This document shows, one piece after another, positions 13,128 to 26,800 of a stretch of 64,000 bases of DNA (its first letter is position 1; each line of letters starts with the position of its first letter). Source of the DNA: Dasyornis broadbenti (taxonomy: Eukaryota; Chordata; Aves; Passeriformes; Dasyornithidae). The notes beneath the pieces are model-generated. The model ran no database searches. It saw nothing but the letters and a program-made list of their open reading frames with translations, and had not been told where the DNA came from. Location: NCBI GenBank assembly GCA_013397935.1, contig VZRN01011461.1, positions 2,105,681-2,169,680 of the forward strand, read 5' to 3'. The translations under genes were made by a program, and so were the position numbers.

Positions 13128-15980
13128 AAATAAAATGGTGCTTCCTGCATTTAAAAGTGAGACAATTCCTGGAGCAAATAGCAGCTTTCCAGTGAAATCA
13201 TCTTGGATTTTGATGGAAGAAAGTGAAAATGAAAATTCTAGTACTCTACTACCTGGGATAATGATGCACAACTGTGTGAAATACACTTAAAGAGCTGGAG
13301 GTCAGGTTGGGTGGCATTGCCCCATATGGTTTTAAACAGTAGACACTTAAAGACTGTATTCCAGATGGTTTAGAAATTACTGCATAAAATCCCACTAACT
13401 TTGGCTAATTTGTAGTGATGGTTTCCATAGACTGATTTCCTTGTTCAGCTGGAAATTTTCTAAACTGTCTTTTAAAGATAGAATTTCCTTTTTTGCTGTT
13501 GTCTTCATATTCTGGCAGCTTCTAAATGGTCGGGGCCTGTGATGACAGGTTCCTGGGTTTGAAGGAGAAAGAAGTTTGTTTCTGCTGCAGAGATTTTATA
13601 GACTAAGCACTCTACATGAAAAATGATGACATTTAAGTCAAGCTCCTCTCTTATTTCTTTCCAGCTACGTTCTGCATTTTAGCGTCGAACGATTGCAAAG
13701 AAATATAACTTTGTGTATGCATAGGAAAACTTTTATTCTTGCCTTTTGATTGTTGTGCATTCAGAGCTCTCCCACTGATACACATTTCATTAGTAGGCAT
13801 GAAAGTTGTCCAGGGCCCAAAGAAACATGAAAACATGTAGCTGTTACTACTCTCGGGAGACAGATAAATGTCAGTGTCAGTCAGTGATTAAATATGCAAA
13901 AGATCTCTTGCGCGTGCTAGAAACTTGGTGTTACAATTAATCAGAAAAAAAAAGGAAACCTTTCAGATGGAGCACAATAACAGAGAGTATCTCGAGATCA
14001 CCTCAAACTCAGAAATGAATGAAGCAGTTTTTAGTAGCCTCTCAGACTGTCATGAAAATGATGTGTAAAATGAGCATTAATCAATGAGCATTTGAGTGCT
14101 CAGTACAGCCCAAGTCTGTCCATGGCTCCATTCACCATCTGCTCCCCACTGAGTGCCCCACACCCTCCCCGGTGCCTGGGACTGCCCAGTGGTTCTGCCT
14201 CCTGATGACACCTCCAGCTCTTGTCCAAGGGCTGGCGAAAAGAGAACAGAACAGACCCTCAGAGGGGTTTCTTCGGGAAAAAATTGCTTTTACTGCACTG
14301 CAGCTCTCCAGCTATCATCACATATGCATGGATGTTCTTCCCCTCCATCAGAAGAGAGAAAAATTTTCCAGGATTTATTTAAGAGCCCTTGAAAATCCTT
14401 AGGAAAATGAATGGGCAATTTCCATCCCAGTGGGAGGGGAGTTTTCATTGGAATTGGCAGCTTCTAAACACAAAATACACACACACAGGGACACCCAGCG
14501 ACACTCTTTGGAGTCTGGTATGTCAGGATGGTGGAGGGGAATAAAGATTTGCTTACTCTTACTTTTGTATACGTTTCCTTCCCATTCAGGAAATGCTCTC
14601 ATGGCCCCTCTGTGCCATTATGTCGAGAGGCAAGAAGACATTTTTAATAGCACTGTCGCTTTTCAACCAATCCAGTGACAGATACGAGTGAATAATATAA
14701 ATTCTCTAGCCATTCCTTGGCATTTATTTCAATGTAAGTGTATTTTTTTTTTCAAGTAGAAAACCCAATAGTAATTTATCAAGGGACAAATCATTTTTTC
14801 TGGGCAGTGGAGTCTGCAAAATCCCCATTTTTAAAGCACTAAATCTCCTTCCTTTGACAGGAGTAAGAAAGCATTAAAAGCTTTGATTTAGCTGGATCAT
14901 ACAAAATAGTTTCTCATAATTATCCTTTTGGATGATATATGCTTGTCTTTTTTCCCCTTCTTATTAAACCTGAGGTCTCCATTTTTCATCCAGCTGTATT
15001 ACTAAATTAAATTGCCTTTTGTTGTATTCAAGTTAAGCACTTTGCCGAAAGCTTTCCTTGTTCAGGGAAATAACATTTACCCAATGTGCTCTCTGTTTTA
15101 CTGTTTAAATTTACTGTTTGCAATTGTTTGGTTTGCTAAGCAATTGGAGGTTATTGTTTGTTTTAATAGGAATAATGAATCAGTGGAATTTAGTGTTGTG
15201 TCTTAGAGTACAGTATGCGGGGGAGAGGGAGAGCTCACAAAGAATTCTTATTTTGAATTGAAATGTAGATTGCCAACGTGACAGAAAAAGCTTCTTGCAT
15301 GTCCAGCTTTAGAAACTTTTCATTTTTATTGCTGCTTGAAAAGGAAGTCTAGTTGGCTGTGGAAGAATTCCATGGGGGATATAGTCACGCTCATTTACAA
15401 AATAATAGAAAACAGTTCAACATGCCACCTTTCTTGGCCGGTTTGGATCTGCACATTAAAAAATTGCTGTGGAAGCCAGACACAGCTCCAGCCAGAGCTT
15501 TAATTCTGTTCTTTCAAGGAGAAAGCTAGAATTGTATTGGACTAAACCATACAAAAATCTGTACCAAAATTTAATACAAGACCGTCCATGATCAGCATAG
15601 CAAAATAAGCTTCTCATTTAAGGATTCGCAAGATGCTGTTCAAGATACTACCCAAAGAAATTAATTTGTCATGTAGTTCTTTCAGGTGAACTTTGCCTGG
15701 GTGAATTCCCAAAGAGCATGGGCTGTGTGAAGCAGCCTCCCTGGATGCTGTCCCCTTGCTCAGGAGATTTCAGATCATGCCCTGGCTCTGCTTGTCCTTT
15801 GCTCTGTTGCAGGGAACGTTCCTGTCTCGGAGATGGGCTGCCCCTGCGAGGCTTTACAGCCACGGTGGCCAGATGATGGCCTGTAAAAACACACGCAGCT
15901 CTCTTGAACATTGATTCCAGAGTTAATAATGGTATGAATTATAAAGGGCCTGATAAATATGGAATTGGAGGTGGTAATGC
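13128..15980. other. Unique non-coding DNA
   Basis: No gene is supported. A GC-richer pocket at about 14100-14290 and a short CA run near 14476-14486 are the only compositional features. The sequence 14060-14105 repeats 'gagcatt' motifs over a short span. Open frames here are short and overlap on both strands. Confidence 0.65.
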
Positions 15981-16040
15981 GGGTCAGTGCAGCTTTATGA
16001 AAAATAGATCATGTCAGAGTGAGTGACGGGCTTTTGAAGA
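15981..16040 (+). mobile_element. Possible decayed CR1 internal fragment
   Basis: The words 'ctttatgaaaaatagatc' followed by 'atgtcagag' and then 'gtgacgggctttt' resemble the reverse-transcriptase part of old CR1-type elements, where the protein reads roughly F-x-K-x-R-S-C-Q. Frameshifts and loss of the next block leave no readable domain. Similarity is limited to about 60 bases and fades on both sides, so this could be coincidence. Confidence 0.3.
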
Positions 16041-17474
16041 AATTCTAAATGTCATCGATGGAGATTGACATCACCGATGGAGATCCACTGTGAGCTTGGC
16101 TTCTGTGGCGTGGTGTCTTCACTAATAACAAAGTGGTGGAAGATCAACACGATGAACCAGTGGGTCTGGTGTGATGGAGACTCCGAACGCCACCATTCTT
16201 TCCTGGCGTGATCAGGGTACGGAGGAACTGGATTTCTGTGGAGAGGGTGGAGCAGAGCAATGAGAAGGATCAGAGAGCTGCAAAAGGAAGCACAGCAATC
16301 CATACTAAACAAGCAAGACACAGGCTTTGAAATTGCACCTCGGAAGATTTCCTTTGACACAGGATGCCAGCAGGTACATGAAGGGTGTGGCACTTCTCTA
16401 ACTTGGGGTGTTTTTGAAACAAGGGTTCAAATTACCCTAACTTGGAGTAAGAGGAATGGAATAGGCAGCTTCTGGAAGTCATGCGCAACTTCCATGATGC
16501 AAGGATGGGTGAGGGAATGTGCAGAAGTGGCAGGAGCGAGGAAGCCCCAAGGGAAAGGGGAAACACACACTTGTACGGAGATGGAGCCCCCAAAAACCAA
16601 TTAATGCATGAGCTGCTGGTGTTCTGAAGGAGGCTGTCAAAACAGACGTTAGACACCCAGAGGATGCAGGTACAGGCCGCAGAGCTGGCTCACGCGTTAT
16701 GACCGCATTTGTAAGTTTTTTATTGAAGGGAATAGGGAAGTAAATGGGAGGCGAAGACTGAAGAACCTTCAGGAGCACCGAAAGATTTGTGGGGTGTGTG
16801 AATGTGGAACTTGAGTTTTGGCTTGTTGTACAGCAAGTTATGGTTGTGGTGGCCTCTGTCAGCCCTGAAAATCTATGAATGTGTAATGTCCAAGATAGCG
16901 TTGAAAATCTCATCTAAAAGGCTCTACTTGCCCTTTGTATCCTTTATAATAAATTGAAAAGACAGTCCTTTAGAGAGAGCTTTTTACTTCTCAATCATAT
17001 ACTCTCCTTTTTTCCTGCTTTTCATTTCAACCCTGCTGCTGTTTACAGACACTGGTACAGCTTCTTGTCTTGACAGTTTCAGGCACAGCATTAGTTTGTT
17101 GCCAAACTGATCACATTATTTATCTAGTTAGTTAATAGTCCATAGTATATTGTCTTTTAATCTTTTTCTTCCCCTGCAGTGCTTCCTGTAAAATGCCTTG
17201 GAAAGGAATGCAAGACTTGGTAATAAAACATTGCAGGAAACCTTGGGCCTCTTGTTTAAGTCAGCCAGAAGCTTTTCTGCATGGTTTCTGATACTCTTCT
17301 GATTTTAGTATTAATTTTGTGGGAGTATCAGAAAGGTGGAGCTCCACCTCTGGGCAGCTGAATATTGTAAAAGGCTTCTTAAGTCTTGTGAGGGAAGCAC
17401 AGACCTGTGAGCCAGGGAAAGATGAAAATTTCATAATACACCATTTTGGTTTGACGCTTTGAAGTCACAAACCC

Positions 17475-17479
<5 letters not shown>
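16041..17479. other. Unique non-coding DNA, possibly old repeat remnants
   Basis: No gene is supported. The segment 16050-16900 is somewhat richer in GC and CpG than its surroundings and contains small internal repeats: 'gatggagat' twice near 16058-16085, and 'taacttgg' twice near 16398-16445. This is compatible with a very old transposable element, but I could not match it to a family. The 144-codon minus-strand frame at 16479-16913 has serine- and threonine-rich, low-information content and is not credible. Confidence 0.5.
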
Positions 17480-17519
<40 letters not shown>

Positions 17520-17541
17520 TTTTTAAGAATTTTTTTATTCN
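17480..17541. repeat. Poly-T tract with an adjoining N
   Basis: A 39-nt T run (17480-17518) is followed by a G, more T-rich sequence and a single N at 17541 flanked by further Ts. The N indicates that the assembler could not resolve this tract. On the minus strand it reads as poly-A, so it could be the tail of an old retroposed copy. I recognised no element next to it. Confidence 0.95.
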
Positions 17542-20500
17542 TTTTTTGGTATCTCAGGTTTTACAGATCATTTAGATCATAATGTTGATAATAATTAGAA
17601 AAGTGTGGGCTGAATTTGTTTTAGGATTGCTGCCAACACTGCATGGATATTTGATGTGATAAAGGTGCACACGTCACAGGCTGGTGAACGCTAAAATTTA
17701 TCTCATAGCTTCTCTAATTGTAATTACCACGTTTTCCTTTTGCTAAGGCTTTGGAGCATACAAGTCATGCACTTTCTTTCTCAAGTAAACATTTTTTGGC
17801 TCTTCTTTGTGGAAAAAAAACCAAAACCCAAAAACACCTCAGGTCAAATATTACCAAAATGGAATTTGTCTGTGCTGCTCTAGACATAGGCTCCTGCACT
17901 ACTGATCACTTCTTGTTACAAGACTAATCAAATATTAATAAACTAATAATGAATGCCAGATCTACATAACTGTCAAGCTTTCTTCTGGATTAACAGTACT
18001 TTGAACTATCTCTGGATCCGCCTGACGGTCCAAAGCTGGCTATTAGTTTCTGAGTATTCTGAAATATCAGCAAAAAGGCAGAATGAAAGCAACAGTTTTC
18101 TCATTGAAGTATGCTGTAGAAACATCTACCTGCCTCCCAGGCTCTTGAAATAAACATATTTTAGCTGATTTTGGTGGATTTGGGCTGGAATTTGTATCAA
18201 GCTTTCAGATAGGAAAGTCAAATATGTTTCCAAAAAAGTACAGTCATGACACTGCAGAGCTCTTGTATGATTCTGTTATTTAGGTGGTCTGGCTCTACAA
18301 ATGTACTTAAGGTTTTTTTAGAAGATCTAGAAGGAGACATTCTGGGCCCTACAGATCCCATGGGACTCCTTGTCTCAGGTGAAGCTCTGTGAGGTTTGCA
18401 GAAAGGGGTTCAATATTTATATTGTTTTAAAACAAAACTAATATTTTCCCTAATTACTACCCATCTTAGTGTATTTCCATTATTGAAAAAGAAAGAGAGA
18501 AAAAAACATCCACATCCACATAAATGTCGAAACATCCACATCCCCTTCCCCAAAATCCAAAATAACAAATGCCTCCCAAGTCCCCTGAGTGACGTCCTAC
18601 AAATGTAATAACATTTAGATTACATGTGTGGTGCCATGTGGTGGATGGAAGAGTTGACAATGTCAGACAAAGACTGAGGACTGCCATATTCACTTTTATT
18701 TTTAATGAAATTATACTCATCTGTGCTCTGTTAGGGAGTATGTAAATTGATTCAAATTCAGACTTTTTAAAGTACAGCAAAGAGATGCCTAAAAATCAAT
18801 TCCAAACGCAGTAGAACTACAAGGCAATGCAGAAACTTATTGTCATGAAAGCAATTTCTGGCTCCTTTGTATCCCCTAGGTATAACTTGAGGGTTTCATT
18901 CATTGCCTGCTGGGATTTAAAGAGAACCATAAATGTTTCTGTTATTCACTGGCCCTGTAATTTAAATAGAAAAATCACTATGCATTATCATTGCTTGGCG
19001 GTCTTTTATCTAATTATTCAGGCCAGTTCTTTTCTGTAACTGAGGAGGATGAACTGATAACAAAAAAGGACAGGTCTAGCTGGAACTTCAAGAGACATTA
19101 ATAAAGTTGTTATTTATTTCGGTGGGTCTTTACCTTTGGCAGTCTCTCGCTGCTCTGGGCCTAAACTCAGCTTTCCTCACTACTTGCTAGCTCTTGTGCA
19201 AGTCTCATTTCCTTCTGCTAAATAAACTTTTCCCCCATTTTATCATCTGAAGCGGGTATTCTTGTAATGGACAGTGTTAAGCAGGTCTCAGAGAATTCAG
19301 CTCATGCATGTCCCTGTGCTGCTCTGTGGAGCGTGGTGAGTGACAGGAGTCTGGAAACTTCAGACGGATTCAAAAAAATCTTTACTGCAACTCCTGGATG
19401 CTTCCAAACTGGCAAGCGGGAAAACCAAAAGCTATCAGTAGTTGTTATTTTTGGTGTTGGAATGGTAGCTTCAGCGTGTTAATTACCTTTAAAATCAGTC
19501 TCTCCACTGTGGACCAGACTTAGGACAACAAATATGAAAGGGGAGGAAATCTCAAGTTTATTCTGAAATGTATTTTGAGGCTGTGATGAAAAACTCATAT
19601 GCAAAGCCAATTACTTTATATATATATATATGTGTGTGTCAAGGCTTTCATTTATTGAAACTTCTGAGGAAATGCTTAAATCCATTTCTAATCCCAAAGC
19701 ACTTGGGCATAATTCTAATTCTTACTGTAGAGAAAAGTGACTAAAACTTGTTGAGTGCTTAAATGTTCTACCGATACATTCGGGTTTAAAAATTGGAGAT
19801 TAAACTACTGTTCTTGAGGTCTTTTGATGATGGACGCTTCATTTCCTGAGCCCTCACCTGCCACCCCAAAGGCAGCATCCTCCCTCTGGAGCACTGTCCA
19901 GCCCTCCCAGGCTCCAGCCGAGGTGCATTTTCCAGGTGCTGGAGATCCAAGTGAATGAGTTGGGGTGGCAGAATCTGAGGAGTTGTCATTTCAGTCTGAG
20001 CAAACAGCTCACAGTTAAACTTCATTCAATTAAAACTTTAATGGAAAGTTGGTTCTAGTATCTGCAGGTGAGGTAGACAGAACCTACCTCCTTGGAGCTG
20101 CATTGATATTCATTTCGGAGCAATTTAGGAATGCAGAAATCAAGAACAAGAGCTGAATATTAACAGTTGTCAATTGGCTGCCTTAGCCCCTGGTTTTATT
20201 TTTGAATTTAAAAAGCTCTGGCAGGTACAACTGGCCCCACCAGATGCCGAGAGGAGTTCTTAAGATGAATAGTAAAGGCTGTCAGATGATGTGAGGAACA
20301 TTAATTTGAAAAAGAAAATCAAACTCTTGTTACAACTAATGCAAATGCCAACGAAATATCAAGGACAAGACGGAAAAGATGTTTTGAAAAACAAATTCAT
20401 ATAAGATAGGCTCATTTAAAAGAGACTGATGAACATCAACTTCCTAGCTCTTACAAACATGGCAAGGGTTTCAAGCAACCAACTCTTCCCATGGACATTG

Positions 20501-23500
20501 CCTCGACTCTTCGCTTTCACAGGTGATATGATGGAATGTTTTTTATTAACATCATTGTGGGAAAATTAATCTAGATGATAAGAATTATACCTCTATCTGG
20601 TAGCCAGCTAAACACACCAAAAATACAACTGATGTTGAACATTGTCCTTAAACCCACAACGAAATTCTGATAATGTGTGTTTTCTTATACATACCTGCAT
20701 ACCTTGAAGGTGATTACAGGGCATTTGCCTATTCAGAGGCTCCCATTAAAACCAATGGGATTTCGATAATGCAAGTAATTACACATGAAAATTTCATTAA
20801 CAGAAAATAGGCTGTTATGTCTGGATTTCATTTTCATTATGTGTGCTCTTGGTGATTTGCTGTGCATCCGCAAAGGAACTTTTCTTCCTGGACTCGTTTG
20901 TGGAGAGGCCCAGGATGGATAACAGCAAGTGCTGCTGTGTGTCCCATTTCCAGCTGGGCTTCTGAGCAGACAAGGGTCAGGCTTGTGTCTGCAGGGTCAC
21001 TGCCGGAAAGGCTGTGCTACTCGAGGGGTCAGGGTGGAATTTTTTCCCCTGTTACTGTCAATAATTACGAATGTATCCTCTCTTCTTCTCTTTCCTCTCA
21101 TAAGTTTCTCATCATCCATAATTTTCTTGCATTCCTGCAGAGGCACAGGTACAGCCACTCCATCAGGCTGTGACTTCAGCTGTTTGGCAAAGGGCTGCTG
21201 TTTGGTAGTGAAGATGGATTCAGCCCATCTCTTTTCAAAGTGAGTGCTGACTGTCAAAGAACAGCTTTGCCATCTATCTCCAAGGTAGGTTTATCTAGCT
21301 AAATTTTCACTTTTCTATTTCTTAAGAAGCAGTAACTGAATCCATGGCTGCTATGATTCCTCAGCTGGTTCAGGCTGTAGGGTCACCTTTAGCCAGGCAA
21401 AAGAGTAATAAAACTACAACATTTAAAGCAATTATTTATTGGTTAACACAGATTATCTGGGACTTCGCTAAGTAGCAGCCGATTCACTGGCCCTCATAAG
21501 ACACTCCGTGACTAAATACCATCTCAGGAGGTATACCACCCTTATGACAAGAAGGGTGAAAATCTTCAATGTGGGACAGGTATTTATTTGTCTTTTCAGG
21601 TAGGTTAACAGAATTGCCTATATTGAATTCATCAGTTTCCCCAGCATTCTGTGGAATGACAGAACAGCCTCTCGTGTCTGAAATCGGGACAAGAGAGCTA
21701 AACAAAATCCTAATGAAATTTAAAAATAAAAATCAGCAAGACAATTTTTACTTGAATTCAAGTCAGTGTATTCTACTGGGTAATACCCTGAAAATAGAAA
21801 CTTTTCATGTCGATGATACAGTTCTGAAGATGCATATTCTTTCTCAGCATTTTTCCCTTTTAGTTTAATAATGTTGCCTAGGAGAAGGAAGGGAGCTGGG
21901 ATTTGCTGGAAATATCTCTCTTTAAAAAATTTATAGTGAATTCTGGCATTAAAAGAAGTGTGATAATTCAGATTTTATATTGGTATACTTAACAAGTTCA
22001 AGAGGCTTTGTCTGTATAAATACCAAGACATTTCCTGGGTCCTGCTGGGTTCTGTTAACATGACTGTATACACAGACTGCAATCTTAAAAAGAAAATGTT
22101 AAAAAATAATTATAAAAATTATTTTAAAAATCAAGGTACTTTCCATCTATACACTGTATTAACATTAAACTGACAAAAAGATCTGTACCTGATCTATTAC
22201 AAATCCAGTGCTGCTGTAAATTCAGGTAAATTTGACCAGCACGTTACCCAAACAGCCTTGTGAGACCACAGAAGTGTGGATGTGTAAAAGGCAGTGGCTG
22301 CTGGTCCCTCAGTCCTGGGCTGTAGTTTCTGTCTGTCCTTGCTGATCAGGCACTGCTTCTTCCAGAAGGTCTAGCTAAAGTATAAACTGAGAATTTGCAC
22401 CCTGACTAGCAGAGAGGATTCAAATAATTTAAGCTATCCCAAATCCTGCTAATTTTGAGTTGCTCTCTGGCTCCTGATTTAAAGCTGTCTCTCCCTGCAA
22501 GGTAGGGTTGTTTGTGCTGCAGTGCTGTATTTTATGGAGCAGGCACATCCAGCCAGGAGCACTTAGACCAAAGCATCTCTCAGACCTGCCCTCAACTGCA
22601 AATGTGGAGTGGTCTCCTGGGGACAATCTTCAGGCTTTGTGACATTATCAGATCCCCCAAGGACACTTGGGAATTTTCTGTATCTCACCGTATCTTCATA
22701 TTTTCTCTGTAAAGCTGGATGCACACCAAACTCCTCTATCCTTCCCAGTCTTTATGGGACAGACTTATAACAAGGTGAGGGAGTTTCTACTGAGTTGCAA
22801 TAATTGCAAGAGCCAAGTTCAAACCTGAATGTTATGTAGTGTCTGATTTGCTTACCTTTCTTATCCATTTCAGCATGGGGAGTATAAATTTTATACTCCT
22901 AACAAATGACCAAGACTGAAAGTGTTTTATAGTACTGTACTGGGTACAGTAGCCTGTGCCTTCCTATTGTTCAAAAATGAGAAATGTGCTCATCAGGAGA
23001 CCTTCCTGGAAATGCAGTTCTGTTGTTTTGTTTTCTTAATTTTTAAAAAGTTTTATTTTCAGAGCATCCCACTTTTAAATGTGAGCGAGGTCCCTAACTT
23101 CTTTTATTGCAGAAATAAATTTGTTCCGGTTACCTTCTGTGCCTTTTTTGTCACTAAAAACTTGATCCCTTAAGGTGGGTGGTTTTTTTTCTCTCTTTTA
23201 ACAGTGTCTGATATGAGGGGATGACAGATAATTAATGACCCCCAACTAGCAGAAGTCACTGTGGCCTTGGGATTTTGTGCACCCCATAAAAATCTGTTCC
23301 CAGTTGTATGTCTCAAAGATTTGGATAGATACTTCTTTGACAGCTAAACGATAGAGTAAAATGGAGAACGTGAATTTGGCCAGCAGAACTTTCTCCAGAT
23401 TATATATCTCAGCAGTCAATGTTGCAAGAGCTATGTAAAGGTAATTGATAGTTTCAGACCTTACCAAAATTCATCCTGTTGGGCTTTTTATAGAAGGCTG

Positions 23501-23683
23501 GGGAATCCAGCTGCTCTGCACCTGAGCTAGTCCTATAACACACTGTCACTATTCTTGCCTCCAGCAAAGGCAAGTTGAAAGAAAGGTAGATCATCCATCC
23601 AGCCCGTGGAACGGAAGAGAAATTGCAATGTGAATTTTGCCTCTTCGGTAGATCTGTCTTCCTTCTGTTTTTTGTTTGGTTTG
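17542..23683. other. Unique non-coding DNA
   Basis: No gene is supported. Contents include a short TA/TG microsatellite at 19617-19639 and a patch at about 20740-20830 with homeobox-type words such as 'gtaattac', which looks like a conserved non-coding element by impression only. There is also an AT-rich perfect inverted repeat, 22103-22111 with 22117-22125. A purine-rich segment at about 18485-18550 repeats 'aaacatccacatcc' twice. No transposon was recognised. Confidence 0.65.
19617..19639. repeat. Short (TA)n(TG)n microsatellite
   Basis: About seven TA units run directly into four TG units. This compound dinucleotide repeat is common in vertebrate non-coding DNA and likely length-variable. 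No functional context is visible. Confidence 0.9.
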
Positions 23684-23711
23684 TTTTTTTTTTTTTTTTT
23701 TTTTTTTTTTT

Positions 23712-23797
<86 letters not shown>

Positions 23798-23821
23798 GGT
23801 TTTTTTTTTTTTTTTTTTTTT
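23684..23821. repeat. 138-bp poly-T tract
   Basis: Three T runs of 28, 83 and 22 nt are separated only by GG (23712-23713) and GGG (23797-23799). The flanks 'tttgtttggtttg' on the left and 'tgctttgcc' on the right are ordinary. Read on the minus strand it is a poly-A tract of a length expected for a fresh retroposon tail, but no poly-A signal or recognisable element precedes it. Frames coding poly-phenylalanine or poly-lysine here are artefacts of the tract. The exact length is doubtful, because homopolymers this long are poorly sequenced. Confidence 0.97.
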
Positions 23822-26800
23822 GCTTTGCCATATTCACTTCTTTAAACCAAAGGGAAAAAGAATCCAGTAAATATAATGAAACAAAAGGCAAAAAAAGCCC
23901 TTCAGAATGCTCCCTGCTCTGTGGAATTAGAGCTACTCAGCAACCAGTGTACTGTGCTTCCAGAAATGATACAGAGGCGGCTTTTTTACAGGGCCAGGCT
24001 ATTTACAAGAAGTAAAGCCTGAAATGAGTTATGGAAGTCATTTCCTCATGTATAGAAGTGAATTTTATCACATCTCTCTCCAACTTTATGTCTTCTACTT
24101 TATCACTAGAGTTCCTGCTGGCTTATAGCCACTGTCCCATTTTAATAAAGAAAGGAGAGAGGGCCTAATGCAGAAAATACTTTAAGCCCATATTTAATTT
24201 TAAGGCTGCTGAAGAGTTGATGGCATTGGTGGAGATGTTCATGTCCACATAAAATGCACCACGCATGTGTTTAAAGGCTTAGCTGGATGTTTCCCAAAGG
24301 GAGTTGCTCAAGTCTTGTGCAACCGTTTCAAGTAACACCCTTAAACATAAGTGAAAGTTTCTCAGGGAGTTCAGAAGCTTGGGTTTGGGTGAAATACAGC
24401 ATGAGTTTCCATTTGTGGTTTGGATTTGTCAGTATGTCCTAGGAAGGAGGTGATGCTGCACTAGAGAACACTGTTGCATGCTTTGCTGCAAAATTTGGGC
24501 CATTTTGTAAAAAGTGGTGGAAGAAAAACATGATCTGTTGGATTCTTCAGGAGATTGATGGAAACACTGAATGAGGTGCACGTTTTGAAGCAAAGCAAAT
24601 TTTTCTTGAAAATCAGAATGAGGAAAATTGTCTCTTCTACTTCTCTGGTTTGATAAATCAGCATTTGGGAGTGTAAACTGTGCGGTCTTTGGTACTAACA
24701 ATGGTGCATCTCTGTGCGTACTAAAGAACAGGCCAAACATTTCTCAGAAGCTTCTAGGATGCTTCTGTTTGTTCATTTCTGTCTTGCTGCCTGAACTATG
24801 GTTCAGGGGGACTGTGAGAAAATCCCAGAGTAAACCTGCCTTTTTGTATGCTCCATCTATTGTATTTTGTTTGTCAAATGATTTCTCTATCCTGTTTTGC
24901 AGTAGCATTCGTGCATGAGTGATACTCGGATTTATCATTCTGTTGGACTCATTCGTGAATTCATTGTAATAAAACATAATGCAGTTTGAATGGTTTTGGA
25001 AGCAGAGAACTTGGCTGCTGAAGTCTCAGAAATACTCAGCTGATCCAGCTGTCACCCGCTCCACCCCCTCGTAATCTGCTAGAAATAATGTGGATTTCCA
25101 TTTTGCCTATGGAGGGTTCTGAGCTAAAATGTTCTGAAAGTGACACCAAAACATTCTAGAAATGAAACAAATGCAATGTGACTGTGTGGTTTAAGCGCAG
25201 CTGACATAATTGGTTTGAATTAAGTTGTGATTAAATCTACTTAATATTACAGATTATGTCTTTTGAAACAGAATAACTTGTAACTGCTCTCCTGTTCTTA
25301 ACAGAGATAAGTGAATTGCTCTTTAAAATACCATGTAGACTTTTAATTCTTTACTGATACTGCTAGAACTCTGAATTCCTTTTAGAATATGAGCTGCAGT
25401 GTTGTAAAATGTGATCATTCCATACACTGTATTGAATTTCATGGCAATTTGAATCCACTGAGGATATTGCTAAAATAATTTGATGTAGATATTTTTTCCA
25501 GTATAAACTGTCAGATTGATCTTTGTTATCTTAAAGTCTAAATAATCTTTGTAAATGGCTTAAAGTGATTGTGAGTACTAATAGTCAAAAGTTGAGGGCT
25601 TAAATGAATGCATTGCATGTTCCACTTCTTTTTCTTCAGAATTGACTTTTGCCAGGAATGTGTGCCATCATCAGTTCTTTAAAGGAAATCCCAGAAAAAA
25701 TTATGTTTAAATGTTCACACAGGAAAATTTATTCTGTTAATAAATGTTTTTGGGGGAAAATGCTGATGGACGTGGTGAAGACAAACATTTAAATTTGTCT
25801 TGATACTATTTGTGCATCCGTACAATATTGAAATCTGATTCATTTGGCTCTCTTTCATTTGGAAAGCTCAGTATTTTACCCTTACCCACATCTAGTGCCT
25901 TTACAGATTTCCTTCCCGTTGCCTCACAAATGTATGAAAAGATGAGGTTGCATAAAGAGCAGGGACTGTGATCAGTGTCCTGGGTTCGCTCAAGCGCTGC
26001 TGCTCGCCATCCAACGCAGGAGTGAACGCTGAGCTGTTGGGGTTGAGGGTCTGGCGCTTGGGGTTGGCTGCTTGGATCTCCTGGCAGTTTGCAAGTTTGA
26101 GAGAAGCGTGACAGGTCCCTGGGACCTGGCTGGGAGGGAATGAGCTTTATAAGGAGGGTTTAACCATCGCAGCTGCTACCACAGGACAGACACGGCAGTT
26201 CTGAGTCTGTCAAGCACGTGAGAAATGGCTGTGGGTGAAATCAGCTCTTAGCGCAGCCCAGACCAACCTTCTGACACTGTCAGTGCCCTTCTCTGGCACC
26301 GGGGAAAAGACAATCAAACCCCAAAATGGCTCTGAGGGCCAAACCCCAAACAGGTGACCTTTGCATTTGCCTCTTTCCCGTGGGCCTGTCCAGCAGGGCT
26401 GTGCTGGGGGCCCAGGGCCCCCAAGATCCCCATCCCCTGCAGCTTGGGCCCCTCAGCACAGCAAAGACCTGGTTGTTGGGTGGCTGGGGCAGCCTCTACT
26501 GGCAGAAGCAATTTCAAACTTGAGGAAAATTGTATTAGGCCCCAAGGACCATTAAAAGCCATTTTAATTCCTAGAGCTTTCAAGTATCTGAAGAGACCAG
26601 GTGTTTGATTTACTAGCAGTTTTCTGCACTGCTGTGGAAGATTTATAATTTTTTTAAAATTTTATTTAAACATCATTGTATCTTTAGTAGTGTTTGGTGG
26701 TAGGATGAGATTTAGAAGGTCACATTAGAGAAAATACGTGGTAAAACCGCTGAGCCGTTAGAGAGTCAAATGAACATGGCCAGGAAAGGACCTTTGAACT

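Noticed and set aside
17162..17219. Acceptor-like 'cttcccctgcag' followed by a 40-nt segment and 'gtaata'
   Set aside because: The enclosed segment has a stop in the ATG-containing frame, its length is not a multiple of three, and nothing supports coding or conservation.
21179..21283. Exon-like open segment between an AG and 'gtaggttt'
   Set aside because: The acceptor lacks a good pyrimidine tract, the peptide is not recognisable, and the opposite strand is also open.
23454..24015. Lysine-rich and phenylalanine-rich frames
   Set aside because: They are translations of the poly-T tract at 23684-23821.
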